Origin: RH-AL1 sp965198485
GTDB taxonomy: Bacteria > Pseudomonadota > Alphaproteobacteria > Rhizobiales > Beijerinckiaceae
Length of the DNA stretch: 64,000 bases
Direction of reading: 5' to 3'
NCBI GenBank assembly: GCA_965198485.1
Contig: CBDAPQ010000005.1
Coordinates: 3,100,001 to 3,164,000 of the forward strand
Shown here: positions 9,397-18,858 of the stretch, piece by piece
How the letters are laid out: every line of letters begins with the position of its first letter
Position numbering within the stretch: position 1 is the stretch's first letter
Position numbers and translations under genes: made by a program
The notes under the pieces: model-generated
Told to the model about the DNA's origin: nothing
Databases searched by the model: none
The model's input: only the letters and a program-made list of their open reading frames with translations

Positions 9397-10398
9397 ATGC
9401 GTCGGGGCAAACCGCTGCAACGGCAGGTCATGGTGATCACCGGTGCCACCAGCGGCATCGGCTTGGCCACTGCCATGCGCGCCGCCGCGGCCGGCGTCCG
9501 CGTTGTCCTGACGGCGCGCGGGGAAGCCGACCTCGCCCGGATCTGCGACACCATCGTCGGCAAAGGCGGCCGCGCCACCTATTTTGCGGCGGACATCGGC
9601 GACAGCGACGCGGTGCGCGCCGTCGCCGCCCACGCGATCGCGACGTTCGGCGGCTTCGACACCTGGGTGAACGTCGCCGGCCTGACGATCTACGGCCCGC
9701 TCCGCGTCGTGTCCGAGGCCGACAACGTGCGGCTCATGCGGACCAACTTCTGGGGCACGGTGCACGGCTCGCTCGTTGCCGCCGAGCACCTGCGCCAGCG
9801 CGGCGGCACCATCGTCAACGTCGGCAGCGTCGGGTGCGACCTCGCCTTCCCGATGCAGGGCATCTACGGAGCCAGCAAGCACGCCGTGAAGGGCTTCACC
9901 GACGCCCTGAGAATGGAGCTGCTGCAGGAGGGAGCGCCGGTCGCCGTGACGCTGCTCAAGCCCAATTCCATCGACTCACCGTTGCCGCATCGGGCCCGCA
10001 ACTACATGGAGGTAGAGCCGATGCTCCCGCCCCCGATCTATCCGCCCGAAGAGGTCGCCTACGCGATACTGAAGTGCGCCGTCCATCCCCGCCGTGAGCT
10101 GGTGGTCGGGGGCGGTGGCGTGGCCCTGATCGCCTTCAAGCGGATGCTGCCGAGCCTCTACGACCGCATCGGCCCGGCGATCACATTCTTCGAGCGCCGG
10201 AGCATTTCCGCCCGCAACCCGAAGGGAGCGCTTCATGCTCCTCAGAGCAGCGTCGAAGTGCGCGGGGATCAGCCCGGCTACGTCATGCGCACCAGCCTCT
10301 ACACGCGCGCGATCCTCAATCCGGGGGTGACGGTCGTCGCCGCGGGGCTCCTCGCCGGCGCGCTCCTGCTCGCCGCTTCGCCGACAAGACGGACGTGA
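9397..10398 (+). CDS. SDR-family oxidoreductase
   Basis: 333-residue NAD(P)-dependent short-chain dehydrogenase. The nucleotide-binding motif is TGATSGIG (15-22), the structural motif VNVAG about 91-95, and the catalytic set Ser144, Tyr157 and Lys161 (YGASK). The C-terminal tail of about 85 residues beyond the core and the SPLPHRARNYM motif match the truncated SDR at the left edge. ATG 9397 is chosen because AGGAGA precedes it; a GTG at 9352 is possible but poorly placed. Its stop overlaps the next gene's GTG start (GTGA), so the two are probably translated together. Substrate unknown. Confidence 0.9.
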   Translation: MRRGKPLQRQVMVITGATSGIGLATAMRAAAAGVRVVLTARGEADLARICDTIVGKGGRATYFAADIGDSDAVRAVAAHAIATFGGFDTWVNVAGLTIYGPLRVVSEADNVRLMRTNFWGTVHGSLVAAEHLRQRGGTIVNVGSVGCDLAFPMQGIYGASKHAVKGFTDALRMELLQEGAPVAVTLLKPNSIDSPLPHRARNYMEVEPMLPPPIYPPEEVAYAILKCAVHPRRELVVGGGGVALIAFKRMLPSLYDRIGPAITFFERRSISARNPKGALHAPQSSVEVRGDQPGYVMRTSLYTRAILNPGVTVVAAGLLAGALLLAASPTRRT

Positions 10399-11273
10399 CC
10401 TCCGCGCTCGAGTGTTTCGCCCCGGCTCCCGGCAGCCCGATGAGGCGGGACGTCGCGGATCTCGCAGGCGATCGTTCGATCGCCTACGCGCAGATCGGCT
10501 CCGGCTGCGATTGCCTGATGCTTCACGGCGCCTTGATGACCCTGGACGATTCCTGGCTCGCGCTCGGGCCGGCGCTGGCCGAACACGTCCGGGTCACGAT
10601 GGTGGACCGGCCGGGGCACGGCTTCAGCAGGCGCCGGCGGCTCGTCGATGCGTCGCCATGGCGGCAAGCCGAGCTGCTCCATGATTTCGCGTCCGCCGCC
10701 GGCCTGCGGCGACCAATCCTAGTCGGCCACTCGTTCGGCGGCACGGTCGCGCTAGCCTATGCGATGCTCTACCCGGAGGAGGTCGGCGGCCTGGTGGCGC
10801 TGGCGCCGATGTGCTTGCCCGAGATGCGGTTGGAAGCGGTGCTCTTCGGGCCGCGCGGCCTGCCGCCGCTCGGCGATGGTCTCGCGCGCATGCTCGGCGT
10901 CACCACCGATCCGCTGCTGCTGCCGACTTTGTGGCGCGCGATGTTCCTGCCGCAAGCGATGCCGGAGCGCTTCGCCGCCGCCTTCCCTTTCGCGCTGGCC
11001 GCGCAAACCGCCCAGATGATCGTCGAGGGCGAGGATGCGATAGCGCTGACGCCGGCGCTGATGACGATGGCGGCACGTTACGCCGGCTGTTACGTGCCCG
11101 CGCGCATCCTAGGCGGCACAGCGGACATCGTCGTCAATAACGCGACCCAAGGCCAGGTTGCCGCTGCTCTCATGCCACAGGCGACGTTCCACTGGATCGC
11201 CAACATGGGTCACATGCTGCACCATTTCGCGCAGGACGCGATCGTCGAGGCGGTGCTTTCCCTCGATACCTGA
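10395..11273 (+). CDS. Alpha/beta-fold hydrolase
   Basis: 292-residue alpha/beta hydrolase. The nucleophile elbow GHSFGG places the nucleophilic Ser at residue 113; the oxyanion region is MLHGALMT near 42-49. Likely acid and histidine are in the GGTADIV segment and the C-terminal MGHMLHHF. No signal peptide, so cytoplasmic. GTG start overlaps the upstream SDR stop by 4 nt, which suggests the two act on the same metabolite. Substrate class (ester, lactone or other) cannot be told. Confidence 0.85.
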   Translation: MTSALECFAPAPGSPMRRDVADLAGDRSIAYAQIGSGCDCLMLHGALMTLDDSWLALGPALAEHVRVTMVDRPGHGFSRRRRLVDASPWRQAELLHDFASAAGLRRPILVGHSFGGTVALAYAMLYPEEVGGLVALAPMCLPEMRLEAVLFGPRGLPPLGDGLARMLGVTTDPLLLPTLWRAMFLPQAMPERFAAAFPFALAAQTAQMIVEGEDAIALTPALMTMAARYAGCYVPARILGGTADIVVNNATQGQVAAALMPQATFHWIANMGHMLHHFAQDAIVEAVLSLDT

Positions 11274-11283
11274 GCCGACGACT

Positions 11284-11562
11284 TCAGCCGTCCTCCCGCG
11301 CGAGCTCGGCTTCAGCCTTGTACCAGAAGTCCGCGTGCGAACCGTGGTGCCCGCCGTCCGCCTCCCAGAGTTCGTAGGCCCGGCGTTGGATTCGGCTCCG
11401 CCGCTGCGCGGCAGCTTCCTGCTCGCCGTCGGCATCCAGGGCATCGCTGGCCGCCTTGATCGTCTCGAGCCCTTTGGCTGGCGGACCGTTGGCGAGATCG
11501 TGAATGAGGTCCGCCGCCGAATCGCCTTGCGGCTCGGGCATTGTCTTCTCGTCTTGGATCAT
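11284..11562 (-). CDS. DUF2934 domain protein
   Basis: 92-residue acidic protein. The C-terminal ~40 residues match the DUF2934 pattern: R-I-x-x-R-A-Y-E-L-W-E-x-[DE]-G, then a conserved H and a W-x-x-A-E-x-E-L ending. This small family is common in Rhizobiales and other alphaproteobacteria and has no settled function. The N-terminal half is low in hydrophobic residues and likely disordered or helical. It lies in the minus orientation between the hydrolase and the MFS gene, probably a single-gene transcript. Confidence 0.75.
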   Translation of the reverse strand: MIQDEKTMPEPQGDSAADLIHDLANGPPAKGLETIKAASDALDADGEQEAAAQRRSRIQRRAYELWEADGGHHGSHADFWYKAEAELAREDG

Positions 11563-11706
11563 GGCGCCAGTGCTCCGCTCTCCGCCCAGCCTAGAACATA
11601 GTCGGTGGCAACACGATCGTCAGGTGGCGGGATGTCTCTTTCTCCGCCAGGGCGCGACCTCAAGGAACGAAGCTTGCTGGTCGGTGAAGCATCTGGAGGA
11701 GTGGTC

Positions 11707-12918
11707 ATGCGGGCTCGGACTTCCCTCGATGCCCTGAACTTCGTCCTCGCCGGCGCCCGCGAGGGCTTCGGCCCTTTCATCGCCGTCTACCTCCAGGCCC
11801 GCGGCTTCAATCCCGGAGTGACCGGCATCATCATGTCGCTCGCCGGGGTAGGCGGCCTGGCCTTGACCACGCCGATCGGCGTCTGGGTCGATCGTTCGCA
11901 TCGTAAGCGTGAGCTCCTGATGCTCGCCGTGCTCGTGATCTCGGTGGGCGCCGTCGCCATCGTGGCCTCGTCGAGCATCACGTTTATCGGGGCCGCCCAG
12001 CTCCTGATCGGCATCGGCGACACGGCTCTCGCGCCGTTATTGACGGCGATGACGCTCGGCATCGTGGGCCGCGACGCCTTTGCGCACCGGCTTTCACGCA
12101 ACGAGGCCTTCAACAATGCCGGCAACGCGACGCGCTCGGCGCTGGCGGCGGCGCTCGGCTACTTCTATGGCTTGCAGTACGTCGCCGTCACCATCGTGGT
12201 CTCGGCGCTGCTGTCGTCCTTCGTAGTCGGCCGGATCCGGCCCGAGGCGATCAATCATGCCATGGCGCGCGCGGGCGAAGCCAGCGACGAGCCGACATGG
12301 CGGGCGCTGCTCGGCTTGCGCGGGCTCATCCTCCTCGCGCTGATCGTGCTGATCTACCAGGCGGCGAGCAGCGCCATGCTGCCGTTCCTCGCCGAGGCGC
12401 GCTCCGCCGCGGGCAGCGACCCCAGCATCACCACAGGCGTGATGTGCGTAGTCTCGCGCGGCTTCATGATCCCCGCGGCGCTGCTGGCACCGCGGCTCGC
12501 GCGACGGCGCGGCTATTCCGGGGTCATGACGATCGTCCTCGCTGTCGTGGCGATACGTGCCGTGCTGGCCTATTTCGCGCACAATTGGGCTCTCGTCATC
12601 CTGGTGGAGGCGCTGGAGGGCCTTTCGGTCGGCATGGCGCTGGTGGCCATACCCGTGCTCAACGCCGAGATCATGGTCGGCACCGGCCGCACCAGCGCCG
12701 CGCTCGGGCTGGTCCTCACCACCTTCGGTGCCGGGGCGACGATCAGCCCCCTCATCGGCGGCTTCGTCGCCGATCGTTTCGGCTTCGGCGGTTCCTTCAT
12801 CGCCTACGCCGGCGTGGCGGTTCTCGGTATCGTGGTCTGGATCGGCGGCCGCCGGCTGATCCGCGGAGACAGCCGCCTCGAGATCAGGCTGCCCAGCGAG
12901 CCGCCCGCCGTGGCCTGA
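11707..12918 (+). CDS. MFS transporter
   Basis: About 403 residues with roughly 12 hydrophobic segments, a major facilitator. The signature loop between helices 2 and 3 is G-V-W-V-D-R-S-H-R-K-R (around residue 58-68), and the equivalent in the second half is GGFVADRFG. ATG 11707 is chosen since GGAGGAG lies 5-7 bases upstream and the next residues lead into helix 1 (LNFVLAGAREGFGPF); the upstream in-frame ATGs lack this. Such carriers are usually drug or metabolite exporters; substrate unknown. Confidence 0.87.
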   Translation: MRARTSLDALNFVLAGAREGFGPFIAVYLQARGFNPGVTGIIMSLAGVGGLALTTPIGVWVDRSHRKRELLMLAVLVISVGAVAIVASSSITFIGAAQLLIGIGDTALAPLLTAMTLGIVGRDAFAHRLSRNEAFNNAGNATRSALAAALGYFYGLQYVAVTIVVSALLSSFVVGRIRPEAINHAMARAGEASDEPTWRALLGLRGLILLALIVLIYQAASSAMLPFLAEARSAAGSDPSITTGVMCVVSRGFMIPAALLAPRLARRRGYSGVMTIVLAVVAIRAVLAYFAHNWALVILVEALEGLSVGMALVAIPVLNAEIMVGTGRTSAALGLVLTTFGAGATISPLIGGFVADRFGFGGSFIAYAGVAVLGIVVWIGGRRLIRGDSRLEIRLPSEPPAVA

Positions 12919-12925
12919 GACGAAG

Positions 12926-14365
12926 TCAGCGCGGATGCGGCTGCTTCAGGTCCACCGCCTCCCAGCCCGCCGCGCGATTGTAAGTGTGCAGACCGATGGC
13001 GCCCAGGCCGGGCGGCGGTGCGATGCATCGCACCTTGCTCTGGCGATAGCCGCCCTCATCGAGCCTCTCGACCCGGCAGACCACGAGGCCCGCGCCGTAG
13101 CCGCTACGGCAATCCTGTGCCGGCCGCATCAGCACGCCGTTCTCGTGCCACATCTCTCCGGCCGGCCGCGCCGAGGCGGCATCGATGAGAACGGGATTGC
13201 CGGCGTGCGGCGCCCAGGGGCCGAGCAGGTCGGCGGCATGGAAGAGGTGGAGCTGGTCCCAGCTCGAGCCACCGTCGTCGGTCGAGGTGGCGAACAGCCA
13301 CCAGCGACCCTCGTGCAGCACCGGCGTGGCATCGGCGAGCCTGCGACCCTCGAGCAGGACGGCGTCGGGTACCCAGCGATCTGGAAACGGATCGGCACGG
13401 TAGAGCTGAACACGGCCCGCAGCGGAGGTCTCCGGCAGCATGTAGACCGCCCCGTCGTGTCGCAGCACGAGCGGATAGGAGAGATGAAAGCCCTCCTCGA
13501 GCACGACGCGCGACGTTCCCTCCTCTGGTGCGGAGGGGTCGCGGGTCAAGGGCGCGCCGTGATCGGCCGCGGCGACGGCGAGGCGGCCGATCACGCCTTT
13601 GCGCGCGGCGTAGGGAAACTCCTCGTAGAAGAGCCAGAGGCGGCCAGCCTCGGCGAAGAGGAAAGGATCGGCGCAAAAGCAGGAGGGGTTGTCGGCGAGG
13701 AGGCTGTAGGCGTCCTCGCCTACGCGGCGCAAGGCGAGGCGCCAATGATCGGGGCGACCTCGCGCCCGCCCCAGGCGGCGGACGAGCTTTTTCCATAGGC
13801 CGCGAGCGAGGAAGGCGGCGGTCGAGACCCGGCGTGGAGCGGCATCCTCGTCGGGTACGAACGGCGGCTCGCTGTCGGTTTCGTTCAGTCGCGCCACGGC
13901 CTGCGCGAGGAGCGTGACGAGGCGCGGCAGCAGGTTCTCGAGCGCGCGGGCCAGCACGTGTCCGTCCTCCATCGCCGGACGGCCGCAGGCGAGAAGCCTT
14001 AGCGCCCCCGGTGGCCCGCCTCGCACGGCGACGACCGGCGCCGAGCCCGAGCGCACGGCCGCGAGCAACGCCACCTCGCCCAAGCCGCCGCCGAACTCCG
14101 GCCGCACGACCAGCCCCGCGGCAGGCAGCGGCCCGGCGAGCACGATCGTCACACCCGGCGCCCAGCTGGCCGGAGGCGGCAGCGGTTCGCCGGCATCCCA
14201 GTCGGCGGCGACGCCGTACATCCGCCGCTCCAACGCCAGGTGGCGACGCCCCGACGCCCCGCCGTTGGCTTCGTATCTCACCCGGTGCCCGGCCGCCGCG
14301 AGCCGCTCGCCCAGCCGCCGGTGCCAGCGGCGGAACGGCGGCGCGTGGCGGACAAGGATCAGCAT
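12926..14365 (-). CDS. Glucosamine-inositolphosphorylceramide transferase (GINT1)-like N-terminal domain protein
   Basis: 479-residue cytoplasmic protein. The C-terminal ~290 residues contain motifs of a five-bladed propeller similar to the N-terminal domain of plant GINT1 and to GH43-type folds: CADPFLF, LWLFYEEFP, GFHLSYPLVL, VYMLPET, LADATPVLHEG, WWLFATS and GEMWHENG. The N-terminal ~190 residues resemble the formyltransferase-like or glycosyl-modifying part often fused to it (MLILVRHAPPF start, then D-A-G-x-P-L-P-P). Bacterial members usually lie in polysaccharide loci; here the neighbours are an MFS gene and mtnA. Function is inferred only from domain resemblance. ATG 14365 gives a 14-nt gap after mtnA. 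Confidence 0.65.
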   Translation of the reverse strand: MLILVRHAPPFRRWHRRLGERLAAAGHRVRYEANGGASGRRHLALERRMYGVAADWDAGEPLPPPASWAPGVTIVLAGPLPAAGLVVRPEFGGGLGEVALLAAVRSGSAPVVAVRGGPPGALRLLACGRPAMEDGHVLARALENLLPRLVTLLAQAVARLNETDSEPPFVPDEDAAPRRVSTAAFLARGLWKKLVRRLGRARGRPDHWRLALRRVGEDAYSLLADNPSCFCADPFLFAEAGRLWLFYEEFPYAARKGVIGRLAVAAADHGAPLTRDPSAPEEGTSRVVLEEGFHLSYPLVLRHDGAVYMLPETSAAGRVQLYRADPFPDRWVPDAVLLEGRRLADATPVLHEGRWWLFATSTDDGGSSWDQLHLFHAADLLGPWAPHAGNPVLIDAASARPAGEMWHENGVLMRPAQDCRSGYGAGLVVCRVERLDEGGYRQSKVRCIAPPPGLGAIGLHTYNRAAGWEAVDLKQPHPR

Positions 14366-14379
14366 TAGGGGCGGCCGCC

Positions 14380-15489
<1,110 letters not shown>

Positions 15490-15525
15490 GGCGCACTCCT
15501 CGATCGCAGCGCGCTTATAGCGGGT

Positions 15526-15789
15526 TCAGCAGCCTTTGCAGATGCCGCTTTGGATCTTGTTGTCCTGCTCCTCGATGCCACGATCCATTGATGTCGTGCC
15601 GGCACTCTGCGGCACGCCGGGATTGGGCACGGTCTCGCCGGTGGCGGTGATGTTGCCGGAGCGAATGCCGGCGCCGTTGTTTGTCGGCAGGTCACGGCCG
15701 GGGAGTTCCTGCGCAAGCGCCACGCCGCCCGCCGTAACGATGGTCATGACCAGGCAAGCGATGCCCATCGATGACATGATCTTGTTCAT
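15526..15789 (-). CDS. Small secreted protein of unknown function
   Basis: 87 residues from ATG 15789, which has GGAGA 6 bases upstream. The N-terminus is a clear Sec signal peptide (hydrophobic run ending GVALA, then Q-E). The mature part of about 60 residues is rich in Gly, Asn and Thr and ends in a C-K-G-C motif, a possible disulfide or metal site. Not recognised as a named family. It is divergent from the gene at 15963 and shares with it an intergenic region that holds a CtrA-type box. Confidence 0.6.
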   Translation of the reverse strand: MNKIMSSMGIACLVMTIVTAGGVALAQELPGRDLPTNNGAGIRSGNITATGETVPNPGVPQSAGTTSMDRGIEEQDNKIQSGICKGC

Positions 15790-15891
15790 GGCCGTCTCCA
15801 TGCTGAACACGAAACGCCTTGTTTCCGCTTCCGTTCGCGACGACGATCGATGGACGGCGCGGGGGCGCCAGGGGCAGCTCGGCGCGTTTGC

Positions 15892-15906
15892 TTAAGACGG
15901 CGTTAA
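15892..15906. promoter_or_regulatory. CtrA-type binding site (TTAA-N7-TTAA)
   Basis: TTAA at 15892-15895 and TTAA at 15903-15906 are separated by exactly 7 bases (GACGGCG), which fits the alphaproteobacterial cell-cycle regulator CtrA consensus TTAA-N7-TTAA(C). It lies about 56 bp upstream of the membrane coiled-coil gene at 15963 and about 100 bp upstream of the divergent small secreted gene. In GC-rich DNA two TTAA words at this spacing are uncommon. Confidence 0.55.
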
Positions 15907-15962
15907 GCGAAGTTTGCGCAAATCCATCGATGCGAGCCCCATCGAACGGTGGATGTTAACAC

Positions 15963-16979
15963 ATGACCCTAGCCAATGAGTCCACGCCCGGCGACGCCGG
16001 CAGAGCCAACGCCCTCGCATCGCTTCCGGAGGTTCGCGGCATCGACCCTTTCGTCACCGCCGGGGCCGACGAGCCGGCGGTGCCGCGCGGCCTGCGCGCC
16101 CGCTTGCTGGACTACAGCGCTCACGCCGCGATGATCGTCGGCCTGATCGGTTTCGCCTGGACGGTGGGCGACCACGTGGTGCACCGTCCGGTGGCCGAGG
16201 CGCCGGCCAAGGTCGCCGCGACGGCTCCCGCACCGGTCAGCGATCCGATGACCGAGCTGCGCGATCGCAACCGGCAGCTCGCCGACAGCGTGCACGCGCT
16301 GCAGGCCAAGCTCGACGCGCTGCAGGCCAGCATCGGCGACCAAGCAAAGGTGGCGGCGCAGGTGCACGTGGTGCAGGCGGGTCTCGATACCGTCAAGATG
16401 AGCCTCGGCGCCGTGCGCGGCGAGCAGACCGCCGCCCTGGCCCGGCTCGAGGGGCGGATCGATAAGATCGCGCAGCAGCCGACCTCGAAGATCCAGGGGC
16501 TCGTCGACCGGCTTGGCAAGCTCGAGCGCTCCAGCGTCGACGTTTCGCCGACCGCCTCGCTGCCGCACCCGGCCGACAGGACCGGCGAGGCCAAGCTTGC
16601 TGAAACCAAGCTTTCCGACACCAAGGCCGGCGACAAGGCCGCCGAGGCGAAGCCGGTGCCGCGCCCGGCCGAGCTCAAAGCCGCCGACGCCAAGCCCGAG
16701 GGCGCCGAGGATGCGATCAAGCCGCAGGTCATCGCCGCCTGGGTGGTGCGCGACGTCTACCAGGGCGTCGCCCTGATCGAAGGCCGTCGCGGCACGCTCG
16801 AGGTGGTGCCGGGCGTCAGCATCCCCGGTGCCGGCGTAGTCAAGTCGATCGACCGCCACGGCAGCGGCTGGACGGTGACCACCACCAAGGGCCTGGTCGC
16901 CTACGCCGCCCCCGCGCGCGACTATCGTCGTGCCGATCGCGGCTACTACCCGGGCGACCGCTACCGCTACGATTTCTGA
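15963..16979 (+). CDS. Membrane-anchored coiled-coil protein of unknown function
   Basis: 338 residues. One transmembrane segment (HAAMIVGLIGFAWTVGDHVV, about 53-72) follows a cytoplasmic tail. Next comes a predicted coiled coil (about 93-185: repeated heptad-like L/A positions in LRDRNRQLADSVHALQAK), an Ala/Lys/Glu-rich linker (about 190-250), then a compact C-terminal domain beginning IAAWVVRDVYQGVALIEG with GxxxVxPGVSIPGAG. That terminal domain resembles the short beta domain of pilus or secretion assembly proteins only in general layout. The extreme C-terminus is rich in Arg and Tyr. A CtrA-type box upstream suggests cell-cycle control. Not a named family I recognise. Confidence 0.75.
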   Translation: MTLANESTPGDAGRANALASLPEVRGIDPFVTAGADEPAVPRGLRARLLDYSAHAAMIVGLIGFAWTVGDHVVHRPVAEAPAKVAATAPAPVSDPMTELRDRNRQLADSVHALQAKLDALQASIGDQAKVAAQVHVVQAGLDTVKMSLGAVRGEQTAALARLEGRIDKIAQQPTSKIQGLVDRLGKLERSSVDVSPTASLPHPADRTGEAKLAETKLSDTKAGDKAAEAKPVPRPAELKAADAKPEGAEDAIKPQVIAAWVVRDVYQGVALIEGRRGTLEVVPGVSIPGAGVVKSIDRHGSGWTVTTTKGLVAYAAPARDYRRADRGYYPGDRYRYDF

Positions 16980-17068
16980 GGAGATGCAGCGAGGTTCGCA
17001 GCGTCACGCGAACTCGGTGACAGCGGCGGCGGCGCCCGCTACATCGGCGGGCCGCCCGGAGCCCACCC

Positions 17069-18007
17069 ATGACCATCAGCGACGCGCAACGCCAGGAGAT
17101 CGACGCTGCGCGCGCGGCTCGCTCCGAGACCCTGCGCCCCTGCGTGCCGGCGCTGGAGGAGATCCTCTTCCAGCCGGTGCCGCTGCTCGACCACGGCTTC
17201 GTGCGCGTCATCGACTACATGGGCGACGATGCCTGCGTGGTGCAGGCGGCCCGCGTCTCCTACGGTCGGGGCACCCGCAAGACCACCGAGGACCGCGGCC
17301 TCATCCATTATCTCATGCGGCACTGGCACTCGACGCCCTTCGAGATGGCCGAAATCAAGCTGCATGTGAAGCTGCCGATCTTCGTGGCGCGCCAGTGGAT
17401 CCGCCACCGCACCGCCAGCGTCAACGAGGTCTCCGCCCGCTATTCCGTGCTCGACCGCGAGTTCTACCTGCCGGAGCCGGAGCAGCTGAAGGCGCAGGCG
17501 CGGGTGAACCGCCAGGGCCGCGGCGAGGCGCTCGGCTCCGACGAGGCGGCGAAGGTGCTGGAGCTGCTGCGCTCCGATGCCGAGCGCAGCTATGCCAATT
17601 ACGCCTGGATGCTCAACGAGGACGACGCCGGCGCGCAAATCGATCCCGCGCGCGACGGTCTCGCCCGCGAACTCGCGCGCATTGACCTGACGCTGGCCAC
17701 CTACACCCAGTGGTACTGGAAGACCAACCTGCATAATTTCATGAATTTCTTGCGCTTACGTGCCGATCCTCACGCCCAGTACGAGATCCGCGTCTACGCC
17801 GAGGCGATGTCCGACATGCTGGCGCGATGGGTCCCGATCACCCACGAAGCCTTCCTCGAGCATCGGCTCGGCGCGGTGAGCTTGTCGCGCACGGCGTTGG
17901 CGGCGGTGCGAAGGATGGTGGCGGGCGAGGTCGTGGACGCGGAGAGCAGCGGGCTCGGCGCGCGGGAGTGGCGGGAGCTTGAGGCGGCTTTGAGTCGTGA
18001 GAGGTGA
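17069..18007 (+). CDS. thyX: FAD-dependent thymidylate synthase
   Basis: 312 residues. Makes dTMP from dUMP using methylenetetrahydrofolate and reduced FAD. The ThyX signature R-H-R-x7-S appears as RHRTASVNEVSARYS around residue 111-125, preceded by RQWI; the C-terminal R-W-V-P-I-T-H-E-A-F-L is also typical. Length is within the long alphaproteobacterial form. No thyA is visible in the window. ATG 17069 follows a weak ribosome site. Confidence 0.95.
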   Translation: MTISDAQRQEIDAARAARSETLRPCVPALEEILFQPVPLLDHGFVRVIDYMGDDACVVQAARVSYGRGTRKTTEDRGLIHYLMRHWHSTPFEMAEIKLHVKLPIFVARQWIRHRTASVNEVSARYSVLDREFYLPEPEQLKAQARVNRQGRGEALGSDEAAKVLELLRSDAERSYANYAWMLNEDDAGAQIDPARDGLARELARIDLTLATYTQWYWKTNLHNFMNFLRLRADPHAQYEIRVYAEAMSDMLARWVPITHEAFLEHRLGAVSLSRTALAAVRRMVAGEVVDAESSGLGAREWRELEAALSRER

Positions 18008-18018
18008 TCCACAGGCCT

Positions 18019-18130
18019 CGTCATTCCGGGCGACACAGGCGACCCCGGAATTGGTGAGCTTCCCCCCGAAGTCAGGATAGCGAAACGCCCACCGGTTCCG
18101 GATCTCCGCTTCGCTCCGTCCGGAATGACG
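18019..18130. repeat. Intergenic inverted-repeat element
   Basis: The 11-bp word CGTCATTCCGG at 18019-18029 recurs as its exact reverse complement CCGGAATGACG at 18120-18130. Between them lies a CCCGGAATTGG stretch and a GGATCTCCGCTTCGCTCCGTC stem-like segment. This is the typical build of short palindromic intergenic repeats dispersed in alphaproteobacterial genomes. It fills the gap between two convergent genes (thyX and the ClpP-like gene), where it could also act as a bidirectional terminator. No second copy is apparent in this window. Confidence 0.65.
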
Positions 18131-18139
18131 TAAGCTACG

Positions 18140-18709
18140 TCACAGAACCCCCTCGATCAGCCCCAGCGCCACCGCCTCGTTGGCCTCGATGTACCAGTTG
18201 TAGGACGCCTTCTCGAGCACCTGCGCCATCGTCACCTTCGAGTCGCGGATCAGGTTTGCGAAGCCCTCGTTCTGGATCTCGATCGAACTCTCGATCTCGT
18301 GCAGCGTCGCCTTCACGGTGGCGATGCAGGTGGTCAGCGGCCCGTTGATCTTGAGCTCTTTGGAGAGCTTGCGCTCGTGGACCATCAGCCGCGTGCCGCG
18401 CGTCACGTAGCGGTTGGACCGAGCGAAAAAGCTCATGAAGGTGGTGCCGGCGGAATAGATCGCCGCCTTACCGAGGAACACGAAGCGGCGGTCGGGATGG
18501 ATCTCGCTGGCGAAACGCACGTCCTCGCCCATCATGCGCGCGACCTCGGGGTCGCCGCCGAGCGTCGACAGCTCTACCACCACCAGGGCCTTGTCGGCGG
18601 CGGCATCGAATTGTTTCCGGAACGTGCCGTACATGTCGTAGTCGACCTTCCCCGCCAGCATGACGGCGGGCGAGACGAAATCGGCGGGTGCGAGCGGCGA
18701 CAGGTCCAT
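18140..18709 (-). CDS. ClpP-fold serine peptidase-like protein
   Basis: 189 residues of ClpP/crotonase fold. The likely nucleophile Ser in AAIYSAGTTFMSFF and the His in RLMVHERKL are 25 residues apart, the same spacing as Ser97/His122 in ClpP. ELSTLGGDPEVARMMGEDVR corresponds to the oxyanion and first strand region. It lacks the rest of the usual ClpP signature and has no ClpX/ClpA-type partner next to it, so whether it degrades proteins is unclear; it fits the SDH/Clp-fold serine proteinase families. ATG 18709 has GGAG 6 bases upstream; a longer start at 18766 is possible. Confidence 0.75.
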   Translation of the reverse strand: MDLSPLAPADFVSPAVMLAGKVDYDMYGTFRKQFDAAADKALVVVELSTLGGDPEVARMMGEDVRFASEIHPDRRFVFLGKAAIYSAGTTFMSFFARSNRYVTRGTRLMVHERKLSKELKINGPLTTCIATVKATLHEIESSIEIQNEGFANLIRDSKVTMAQVLEKASYNWYIEANEAVALGLIEGVL

Positions 18710-18858
18710 GGAGGCTCCGGGGTCGGCGACCGATCGTTCGGCCGCGCGGGCGATAGCAGCCAACATGCCACGCGTCCCTTGCCGATGATGGTCGCCATGA
18801 ACCCGGCTCCAACGTCGTGCGCCTGCTAACCGGGCGCCCCATCCCGGCAGGTCGTCGC

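Noticed and set aside
7633..9882. Very long open frame antisense to ilvA (about 749 codons)
   Set aside because: It is the high-GC mirror of ilvA, with Arg/Ala/Asp-biased composition and no domain; the sense strand is clearly threonine ammonia-lyase.
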